The notes under the pieces are model-generated. The model was given only the letters and a program-made list of their open reading frames with translations. It was not told the origin of the DNA and ran no database searches. From Bacteroidales bacterium (GTDB lineage: Bacteria > Bacteroidota > Bacteroidia > Bacteroidales > P3), in assembly GCA_017560705.1 (NCBI GenBank), contig JAFZEK010000084.1, positions 1-5,856 on the forward strand: a stretch of 5,856 nt of DNA, in the 5' to 3' direction. How positions within the stretch are numbered: the first letter of the stretch is position 1; every line of letters begins with the position of its first letter. A program made the position numbers and the translations under genes. Positions 1 to 4,935 of the stretch are shown in pieces.

Positions 1-765
1 CTCTTCAAACTCGCCTTTATATTTGGCACCGGCTATCAAAGCCCCCATATCCAACGAATATATAGTCTTGGTCTTTAAGTTTTCCGGCACATCGCCGCTC
101 ACTATACGATGAGCCAAACCTTCGGCAATGGCAGTTTTGCCCACACCGGGTTCGCCTATAAGTATGGGGTTGTTCTTGGTGCGTCGGGATAGTATCTGCA
201 ACACACGACGTATCTCCTCATCACGACCTATCACGGGGTCTAGCTTTCCACTCTGTGCCAGTTGGTTTAGGTTTTTGGCATATTTGTTCAAGGCATTGTA
301 GGTGTCTTCGGCCGACTGCGATGTCACCTTCGAACCTTTTCTAAGGTCGGCAATAGCAGCTTGCAAAGCCTTTTCGGTCACTCCTGCATCTTTAAACAAT
401 GAGGAAACAGTATCTTTCCCCTTGAGCATAGCCAAAAGCAAATGTTCTATGGACACGAACTCGTCGCCCATATCGTTGGCAATCTGAGTAGACTTTACCA
501 ACATCTGATTGGCTTCGGAGCTAAGATATTGATTGCCTCCAACCACTTTGGGCAAAGATGTTATTATTTTGTCCACAGCTTGTTGCAATAGAGACACATT
601 AACCCCCATCTTCTTCAGCAGATAAGGTACTATGCTTTCGTCCACATGAAAGATACCTTTCAAGATATGTACACATTCTATCGACTGGTTCTGATACGAT
701 AGGGCTATCTCCTGCGACTTCTGTATAGCCTCCTGCGATTTGATTGTAAAATTGTTTAGATTCAT
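1..765 (-). CDS. clpB: ClpB disaggregase (AAA+ chaperone), N-terminal 255 residues, continues off left edge
   Basis: ClpB is a cytosolic hexameric AAA+ ATPase that, with DnaK/DnaJ/GrpE, threads aggregated proteins through its central pore and resolubilises them after heat stress. The frame starts at the ATG at 765-763 ([13 protein letters not shown]) and stays open to base 1, in phase with the window edge. Residues 1 to about 145 are the double Clp_N repeat, with the typical stretches [12 protein letters not shown] and [16 protein letters not shown] linker then leads into NBD1 ([22 protein letters not shown]). The Walker A motif GEPGVGKT is at residues 204-211, almost the position it has in E. 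coli ClpB. The last visible residues contain the pore-loop motif KYKGEFEE, with its tyrosine near residue 249. ClpB is normally about 860 residues, so roughly 600 are missing to the left. No -7 element of the TAnnTTTG type was found upstream, so its promoter is unassigned. Confidence 0.97.
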   Translation of the reverse strand, partial: MNLNNFTIKSQEAIQKSQEIALSYQNQSIECVHILKGIFHVDESIVPYLLKKMGVNVSLLQQAVDKIITSLPKVVGGNQYLSSEANQMLVKSTQIANDMGDEFVSIEHLLLAMLKGKDTVSSLFKDAGVTEKALQAAIADLRKGSKVTSQSAEDTYNALNKYAKNLNQLAQSGKLDPVIGRDEEIRRVLQILSRRTKNNPILIGEPGVGKTAIAEGLAHRIVSGDVPENLKTKTIYSLDMGALIAGAKYKGEFEE

Positions 766-1130
766 AGTTTCTATTCTTATTCTTTATACGTTATGATTTC
801 TGTTCTCTTACTGAAAAGCTACCTATCAAAAACAAATCCAAATCAGCATAAGTTTAGCAAATAAGTCAAAATGTCATATATAAAACACACAACACTGCAA
901 TTTTGACAGTAAAACATAAGGCAACTTCTAAAAATTCCACATTTGTGGGTAAAATAAAACTTTGAGAACAATAATCTATCGAAAAAGAGAGTAGCAATCG
1001 CAGCACAAAAGAGAAAAGAAAGGTATGATAAAAAGCAAATCAATGAAAAATAATGTAACAGCAAATTATACAACATGTAGCATAAAGCCATATTAGATTT
1101 CGAGATAGTCTTGTGCCGAATTTGTGCCGA
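766..1130. other. Non-coding stretch between clpB and the tRNA terminator
   Basis: No credible gene lies in these roughly 365 bases. A long minus-strand open frame runs from about 1283 to 843, but it crosses the tRNA and its terminator, and its product is low-complexity, so I do not accept it. The stretch must contain the clpB leader and probably its promoter, although I see no good Bacteroidota promoter match. It also carries a solitary copy of a MITE end at 920-940, listed separately. Confidence 0.6.
920..940 (+). repeat. Solitary copy of the MITE terminal sequence
   Basis: These 21 bases (GGCAACTTCTAAAAATTCCAC) match the left end of the element at 4623-4894 exactly, including four bases inside the inverted repeat. 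I see no partner end in inverse orientation nearby and no target duplication. This is therefore either a degraded remnant or a one-ended fragment. A 12-base mini-palindrome (CCACATTTGTGG) begins at its inner edge. Confidence 0.7.
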
Positions 1131-1184
1131 TAAAAAAAATAGAGTCTTACAACTCTTTGTTCTACAAATAGCTATAAGACTCTT
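1131..1184 (-). terminator. Intrinsic terminator of tRNA-Ser
   Basis: Read on the minus strand, directly after the tRNA 3' end, AGAGTCTTA pairs with TAAGACTCT around a loop of about 30 nt. The stem is followed by ATTTTTTTT. The long stem with its U-tract right behind the tRNA is a clear rho-independent terminator. Confidence 0.88.
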
Positions 1185-1185
1185 G

Positions 1186-1272
1186 CGGAGAGAAAGGGAT
1201 TCGAACCCTTGGACCGCAAATGCGGTCAACGGTTTTCGAGACCGCCCCGTTCGACCACTCCGGCATCTCTCC
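1186..1272 (-). tRNA. tRNA-Ser, anticodon CGA (reads UCG)
   Basis: The minus strand folds as a class II tRNA of 87 nt. The acceptor stem GGAGAGA pairs with TCTCTCC. The anticodon loop is CTCGAAA, so U33 is followed by the anticodon CGA. The long variable arm GACCGC-ATTT-GCGGTC is typical of serine tRNAs, and the T-arm AAGGG-TTCGAAT-CCCTT is intact. The discriminator base is G, as expected for serine. The 3' CCA is not encoded (the sequence continues CAAGAG), so it must be added by the tRNA nucleotidyltransferase. The gene has its own promoter and terminator and is a single-gene unit. Confidence 0.96.
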
Positions 1273-1321
1273 CTTAAAACCATATTATCTCAGCGTGGAG
1301 ATTTTCATCCGTTTGCGTTTG

Positions 1322-1329
1322 CAAAGATA
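1322..1329 (-). promoter_or_regulatory. -7 promoter element (TATCTTTG) of the tRNA gene
   Basis: On the minus strand the bases read TATCTTTGCA, matching the Bacteroidota primary sigma factor -7 element TAnnTTTG. The tRNA 5' end lies about 50 bases downstream, implying a processed leader of about 40 nt. The -33 region is T-rich (TTTTAG) but not a clean TTTG. Confidence 0.72.
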
Positions 1330-1550
1330 CAACTTATTTTTCAATTACTAAAATTTATTTCTATTTTTTATCCATCATCAAGTATAAGTTACTGTTTTTC
1401 CGACTAAAAAAATCAACCATAAAAAACATAATCTTTCCCATTTTTCTTCATAAAAGATAGTTACTCTCAAACTTTTCCCCTCATTTTATTCCAAATTAGT
1501 CATCAATAATAAACAACTAATGTAAACATTGCATCTACATGAGGTTATGC

Positions 1551-1589
1551 TATCTTTTCCCGACAATCTAGTCCAATCAGGAAAAGATA
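1551..1589. repeat. Inverted repeat with 10-bp perfect arms
   Basis: TATCTTTTCC at 1551-1560 is the exact reverse complement of GGAAAAGATA at 1580-1589, with a 19-nt spacer. Neither strand has a U-tract after the stem, so it is not a standard terminator. It is not next to any gene start. Confidence 0.6.
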
Positions 1590-1655
1590 CGAACGCAAAA
1601 AATCATACTCTTATTTCATTTGTTCCATCATAGTATATGATCCAAACATATACAA

Positions 1656-1735
1656 GCAACTTCTAAAGGCTACTTCTAAAAATTCCACGTTCTAGGAAAT
1701 TGAATTGATTGCAAAGCAATTTTTAGAAATAGCCT
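1656..1735. mobile_element. Miniature palindromic element related to the MITE ends (mini-copy)
   Basis: Left end AGGCTACTTCTAAAAATT (1667-1684) and right end (1718-1735) are inverted repeats of 18 bp with one mismatch, enclosing only 33 bp. The left end continues CCACGTT and the right end is preceded by AAAGC, both also seen at the matching places in the 4623-4894 element. The two copies are therefore the same family, this one with almost the whole interior gone. Directly outside the left end, 1656-1667 (GCAACTTCTAAA) is a further 12-base fragment of the same terminus, suggesting nesting or a slipped duplication. No convincing target duplication is visible. Confidence 0.7.
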
Positions 1736-1748
1736 ATTATTTCTCTAC

Positions 1749-1836
1749 CCCGATGTAAATAAATTTTCCTCCCGATGCAGTTGTAATTTGCACGTGATGT
1801 AGTTTTATTTTCCTCCCGATGTAAATTTACATAGTA
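1749..1836. repeat. Degenerate 22-bp tandem repeat, four units
   Basis: Units begin at 1749, 1771, 1793 and 1815, exactly 22 bases apart, and share CCCGATGTAAAT or close variants (CCCGATGCAGTT, CGTGATGTAGTT, CCCGATGTAAAT). Units 1 and 3 also share the tail ATTTTCCT. The last unit contains a perfect 14-bp palindrome, ATGTAAATTTACAT (1819-1832). The function is unknown. The array lies downstream of the outer-membrane gene terminator. Confidence 0.7.
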
Positions 1837-1903
1837 CTACACTCTATAAATTCCAATCCCAAAGTCCTATCTTTTGTTCAACCCTGACAAATACAATAGA
1901 GAC

Positions 1904-1950
1904 AAAAAAATGGCTTCCCGAATCATACTCCTATATTCGAAAAGCCATTT
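1904..1950 (-). terminator. Intrinsic terminator of the outer-membrane protein gene pair
   Basis: On the minus strand, 28 bases after the stop codon of the 193-residue gene, AAATGGCTT pairs with AAGCCATTT. Inner pairing (CGAAT with ATTCG) extends the stem, and a run of seven T follows. This is a strong rho-independent terminator. Confidence 0.9.
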
Positions 1951-1977
1951 AATATGCTATAAAATAATATGCTGCGT

Positions 1978-2559
1978 TTATTTACGCGAAGGATTAATTT
2001 TATAGGTAACTCCTACAGAAAAGTTATTAAAGAACTCCTTATTCCATTCCAACGATGATAGAACGAAAAGTTTATCTTCAATGCTTACTTCTAGATGTCT
2101 TGTCATCTTTATTTCAAGTCCTAACCCAAAGTTACCATAAAGTCCAATGTGTCCTATCAAATCATTTCTATTATCTAATGCGAACCCCAAACAACTAGAA
2201 AGATACAAATCGTAGATTCTCTCTTTCTTATATCCTGCTATTGAATTCACCAACGAGAAGTTGGGACCTACACCCACAAAAGCACATTTACCTATGGAAT
2301 AATCGTCAGATTCAATAAAGTTAATGTATCCTTCAGCCCTTAAAGACCAAATACATGAAAGATTTTTGGTAATATTACCACCAATACTCCATCCCGAATT
2401 GACACTCGTCGCTATGCCTCCATTCAGGCTTATACACCATTCTTGATCGGGTCTATACTTCAATATTTTCTTTTGCCAATTGCTTTGAGAATATACTGTA
2501 GATGTTGTTATTCCTACAAGTACAGCCAAAATCAGAAAAAATCTGTTCCTTTGTTTCAT
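1978..2559 (-). CDS. Small outer-membrane beta-barrel protein candidate (193 aa)
   Basis: The product is unassigned, but its shape is that of a small exported beta-barrel. Residues 1-24 form a signal peptide: MKQRNR charged start, hydrophobic core FFLILAVLVGITTS, probable cleavage after VYS before QSNWQ. The mature part is rich in alternating aromatic and hydrophobic strands with Gly and Asn turns, such as WCISLNGGIATSVNSGWSIGG, YGNFGLGLEIKMTRHLEVSIEDKLF. It ends in a strand-like NFSVGVTYKINPSRK. The overall pattern resembles porin-family or OmpA-barrel-like proteins of Bacteroidota, which are usually of similar length. The gene begins at the ATG at 2559-2557, 47 bp after the stop of the upstream gene, so the two are probably cotranscribed. 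A perfect terminator follows. No specific ligand or partner can be inferred. Confidence 0.8.
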   Translation of the reverse strand: MKQRNRFFLILAVLVGITTSTVYSQSNWQKKILKYRPDQEWCISLNGGIATSVNSGWSIGGNITKNLSCIWSLRAEGYINFIESDDYSIGKCAFVGVGPNFSLVNSIAGYKKERIYDLYLSSCLGFALDNRNDLIGHIGLYGNFGLGLEIKMTRHLEVSIEDKLFVLSSLEWNKEFFNNFSVGVTYKINPSRK

Positions 2560-2606
2560 TATTAATATGTGTTTCCCTTATGTATTTTTTGTTTTTAAAT
2601 CTATAA

Positions 2607-3269
2607 TCAATATGCACCGAAACCGTAACAAGGAGCACCGTATAACAATCCACTTCCCAATGGACCACCATAATATCCACTATAAAAAGGGTTGTGCATC
2701 ATAAATGGAAAATCACGATTATGCTTTATAAAGGTTACGCTAACATCCAACGTTTTACCTTGGGAAGTTTTATAAGTCATACGAGCATTACCACCCCAGC
2801 TACTAATATCCATAGGTCTAAGCCCTGCCACTACATTGGTCAAGCTACCACCCATATAAAACGCTGTTGCACTAACTGTCATATTACTATTTGGAACATA
2901 AGTCATACCTAGATAGCCCGAAGCAAAATGAGTTCCGGCGGCCGGCTCTTTCAAAGGTTTCAAATCCTTCTCTTCCTTAGCCTTTATCTCATAACCATGC
3001 GGACTAAAATCCGTAAGTAATGCAAAACCTGCATTTACCTTCACTTTATCATTCACTCTAAAACTGAACGACGGAGCCACCAATGTATATGCCGAGCTGT
3101 AATAGTGGCTACTTACAACACCCGTAGAAAGCATAAGATGAGTTTCCATTCTCTGTCCTAAACTGTCAGAAGAAGCTCTTTCCGGATTTTTCCATTGCCC
3201 TAAAACGCTACCATTAGCACATATAAAAAGTGTGGCTGCGGCTATGTATAATATTCTTATGTGTTTCAT
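2607..3269 (-). CDS. Exported hypothetical protein, probable beta-barrel with Gly/Tyr-rich C-terminus (220 aa)
   Basis: I do not recognise a named family. Residues 1-24 look like a signal peptide (MKHIR, then ILYIAAATLFICANGSVLG before QWKNPE). It has no lipobox, so it is not an obvious lipoprotein. The mature protein contains amphipathic strand-like segments: YYSSAYTLVAPSFSFRVND, VKVNAGFALLTDF, HFASGYLGMTYVPNSNMTVSATAFYMGG and NARMTYKTSQGKTLDVSVTFI. These suggest an outer-membrane beta-barrel. A charged Lys/Glu loop sits at about residues 96-108. The last 22 residues are full of Gly and Tyr (SGYYGGPLGSGLLYGAPCYGFGAY). It is the first gene of a likely two-gene operon with the 193-residue barrel candidate. 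The start is the ATG at 3269-3267, about 97 bp after the methyltransferase stop. A palindrome (3296-3319) lies in that gap. Confidence 0.78.
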   Translation of the reverse strand: MKHIRILYIAAATLFICANGSVLGQWKNPERASSDSLGQRMETHLMLSTGVVSSHYYSSAYTLVAPSFSFRVNDKVKVNAGFALLTDFSPHGYEIKAKEEKDLKPLKEPAAGTHFASGYLGMTYVPNSNMTVSATAFYMGGSLTNVVAGLRPMDISSWGGNARMTYKTSQGKTLDVSVTFIKHNRDFPFMMHNPFYSGYYGGPLGSGLLYGAPCYGFGAY

Positions 3270-3295
3270 TTTCGTAATAAATAAAGTTTTTCAAC

Positions 3296-3319
3296 AACAG
3301 TTTATAACGCAAAACTGTT
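3296..3319. promoter_or_regulatory. Palindrome upstream of the exported-protein operon
   Basis: AACAGTTT (3296-3303) and AAACTGTT (3312-3319) are perfect 8-bp inverted repeats with an 8-bp spacer, 27 bp upstream of the ATG at 3269. No U-tract follows on the minus strand, so it is not a standard terminator for the methyltransferase gene. It could be an operator or a leader hairpin. I found no clear TAnnTTTG element in this gap. Confidence 0.4.
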
Positions 3320-3368
3320 TGATATATTATTTTCTTTCTATGAAGAAAAGAAACATTTGTGCAAACAT

Positions 3369-4178
3369 TTAGTCGCGGTCGCTTTCAGCATCAAGGATTT
3401 TGGTATGATGCTTAAGGGTTCGAAGCAATAAAGTTATAAAAGCAGCTGCAAGCAAACACCACAACGATGGACGCAACCATTCAAAAGATTCAAATGAAAA
3501 AGCACCACTTTGCAATGAGTAAATACCATAGGCTCTCAAATAGTCCATGAACACGAAGCACAACGCCATTGCAAAAAATCCTGCATACTCACGACGCAAC
3601 ACAGCCTTGAAACTAAACGTCATATTACCTTTTTCAAACTTTCTAAAACAAGGGATAAAAGCAGGCACTTTCATACTCCAATCAATATACTTTTGACCGA
3701 ACTGTTTTTCTAGGAAACATTCTTCGGCAAACATTATACGTTCGTAATATATCCAATATAATAGAGATATGATAATGAACAACGACACATTGCCAATAAA
3801 AATAAGTAATCCAGCCCACATCAAATAGTTGCCCACATACAAAGGATGTCTTACTGTGCTATATATTCCTTTTGTATTTAGCTCGTTGGCAACCTGTTCT
3901 TTAGTATTTCTACCGCTAGTGCCTTTAGGTGTACTACCTATAGTATAAGCTCTTAGCACTATACCCGACAAGGAAACTAAAATGCCTACTACAGTCAACA
4001 CAAGAAAATAAGTATTTATACAATCCACACCAATAAGTTTTTCTGTTTCAAAATATGCAGGTGTGAAATAACTACAATATACAAAAGGTAAACCTAGCAA
4101 GAAAATAATTGCAGGAATCTGTCCACGATAACGGAAAAGGAATAGACCATTTTTCTCCAAAGATTGTTTTAATGCCAT
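3369..4178 (-). CDS. Integral-membrane methyltransferase, isoprenylcysteine carboxyl methyltransferase / phospholipid methyltransferase family (269 aa)
   Basis: Enzymes of this family transfer a methyl group from S-adenosylmethionine to a lipid or lipid-linked substrate within the membrane. The conserved core is seen at residues 103-176: the motif KGIYSTVRHPLYVGNYLM with the RHP triad at 110-112, then a double membrane-spanning hairpin, then YYERIMFAEECFLEKQFGQKYIDW with the paired glutamates at 152-153, and finally VPAFIP. Hydrophobic segments lie at about 21-39, 57-78, 116-147 (hairpin), 199-213 and 236-253. The part after residue 185 adds two more membrane segments beyond the minimal catalytic core. 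The substrate is unknown: bacterial members act on phospholipid head groups, lipid A phosphate or small molecules, and this sequence does not decide among them. The start is the ATG at 4178-4176, about 90 bp below a TATCTTTG promoter element. It is probably transcribed alone. Confidence 0.88.
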   Translation of the reverse strand: MALKQSLEKNGLFLFRYRGQIPAIIFLLGLPFVYCSYFTPAYFETEKLIGVDCINTYFLVLTVVGILVSLSGIVLRAYTIGSTPKGTSGRNTKEQVANELNTKGIYSTVRHPLYVGNYLMWAGLLIFIGNVSLFIIISLLYWIYYERIMFAEECFLEKQFGQKYIDWSMKVPAFIPCFRKFEKGNMTFSFKAVLRREYAGFFAMALCFVFMDYLRAYGIYSLQSGAFSFESFEWLRPSLWCLLAAAFITLLLRTLKHHTKILDAESDRD

Positions 4179-4268
4179 AATATATAATCTTTTATTTGAA
4201 TATTAGAAATTTGATAAATAATCAGTTAGCTTATCTTTTACAGTATCATTACCTTAAAAAAGATATTG

Positions 4269-4276
4269 CAAAGATA
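4269..4276 (-). promoter_or_regulatory. -7 promoter element (TATCTTTG) of the methyltransferase gene
   Basis: The minus strand reads TGTATCTTTGCA, the same -7 element as at the tRNA gene. A TTG lies about 22 bases upstream of it (AATTGTG), near the -33 position. The methyltransferase ATG is about 90 bp downstream, implying a leader of about 80 nt. Confidence 0.72.
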
Positions 4277-4510
4277 CATTTTTTATTCGACTTATACACA
4301 ATTATCCTAGTCAACAAGCTCTAAATTCCTATTTTACATCCTTATCTAAACCATACATCAACGTGAATATACATACATTTAAACTTTGTTTCCAATGTAT
4401 AGTATCCCTTACGAAGCACTGCATATTGCATTTATATTAGCTTGACAGTACACTATATTACAACCTCACACAAAGACAATATACCCCTAAAATAGGGATT
4501 ACTATAAACC

Positions 4511-4545
4511 GAAAGCTCTTTGCGAAATGTATGCAAAGAGCTTTC
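4511..4545. repeat. Perfect 13-bp inverted repeat, terminator-like hairpin without a U-tract
   Basis: GAAAGCTCTTTGC (4511-4523) and GCAAAGAGCTTTC (4533-4545) are exact reverse complements around a 9-nt loop. The stem is strong, but neither side carries a T-run (TCGTT on the plus strand, GGTTTAT on the minus). It may be the original 3' hairpin of the BspA-like gene, now separated from it by the MITE, or a stand-alone structure. Confidence 0.6.
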
Positions 4546-4619
4546 TCGTTACCAAGTTTAATTGTAACTCTTGTAAAAAATATCTCGCTCAAACCAAGAT
4601 TTATATGTCTTTAAATAGC

Positions 4620-4897
4620 TTATGGCAACTTCTAAAAATTCCACGTTTCGGATAAACAAAAGAGTGTTCTTTGAAACTTTTGCGTGGTTGACTTCGTCGA
4701 TGTTGCTATCGCTCGAAAGAGCTAATACTGGGGCATTGCTCTTTACTCGCTTAATCGCAACGTTTACGTTTTTTACCGAAATCTTTCTATTTCTTTTTCA
4801 ATCGTATAGCCCGCTATGATGGGTCAAAAGAAACTAGAAATCTTTCTAGTAAAAATTCGCAAATCACTTGGAAAGCAATTTTTAGAAGTTGCCATTA
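4620..4897. mobile_element. MITE-like element, 272 bp, 18-bp perfect terminal inverted repeats, TTA target duplication
   Basis: The element spans 4623-4894. Its ends TGGCAACTTCTAAAAATT (4623-4640) and the reverse complement (4877-4894) match over all 18 bp. It is flanked by the direct repeat TTA at 4620-4622 and 4895-4897, a 3-bp duplication as expected for a transposition event. The interior has no transposase. The only open frame, 65 codons from an ATG made at the left boundary, is low-complexity and begins inside the inverted repeat, so I do not call it a gene. Inside are a perfect 8-bp-arm palindrome at 4833-4850 (ACTAGAAA-TC-TTTCTAGT) and a 7-bp hairpin AAAGAGC/GCTCTTT near 4720. A 3-bp T-N-A duplication is known for some IS5-family groups, but the parent element cannot be named from here. 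Confidence 0.82.
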
Positions 4898-4935
4898 AAT
4901 TAATATGTTTTTGTACTGTCGCTGTACATAAAATC
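4898..4935 (-). pseudogene. In-frame remnant of the BspA-like coding sequence after its stop codon
   Basis: Read in the same frame directly after the TGA at 4938-4936, the bases spell DFMYSDSTKTY and then TAA. BspA-like proteins of Bacteroidales commonly continue after the NGYxE segment with G-D/x-F-x-Y-S-D-x-x-K-T before the next block of repeats. The remnant therefore suggests that a Gly codon (GGA) became TGA. Recognisable sequence ends within about 10 bases of the MITE. Rejoining the flanks without the MITE gives KLFKDI and another stop, with no repeat-like sequence, so the rest of the gene is not present beyond it. Confidence 0.6.

Larger units (their letters stand above)
1274..1903. other. 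Gene-free repeat-bearing region of about 630 bases
   Basis: No coding frame here has recognisable content. In order the stretch holds the tRNA promoter, AT-rich sequence with nothing evident (about 1340-1545), a hairpin (1551-1589), a mini-palindrome related to the MITE ends (1667-1735), and a 22-bp tandem repeat (1749-1836). These are listed separately. The region ends at the terminator of the outer-membrane gene. Confidence 0.65.
4179..4619. other. Non-coding stretch between the methyltransferase and the MITE
   Basis: No gene is supported in these roughly 440 bases. They hold the methyltransferase leader and promoter, AT-rich sequence with nothing evident at about 4310-4480, a very small inverted repeat CCCTA-AAA-TAGGG near 4485-4498, and a perfect 13-bp hairpin at 4511-4545, listed separately. 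Confidence 0.6.

Noticed and set aside
302..487. 61-codon plus-strand open frame
   Set aside because: It is a shadow of clpB, which is unambiguous on the other strand.
843..1283. 146-codon minus-strand open frame
   Set aside because: It runs through the tRNA-Ser gene and its terminator, and its product is low-complexity and Cys/Phe/Leu-rich, as expected from AT-rich non-coding DNA.
1111..1407. 98-codon plus-strand open frame
   Set aside because: It is antisense to the tRNA and covers the tRNA promoter; the product has no recognisable features.
1749..1836. CRISPR array
   Set aside because: Units are contiguous at 22 bp with no spacers, only four copies and high degeneracy; no cas genes are present.
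2453..2912. Small open frames at 2453-2680 (minus) and 2694-2912 (plus)
   Set aside because: Both overlap the two exported-protein genes in other frames and lack signal or family features.
4622..4819. 65-codon plus-strand open frame within the MITE
   Set aside because: It begins at the element boundary inside the inverted repeat, has no transposase motifs, and is biased to Phe/Leu/Ser/Thr.
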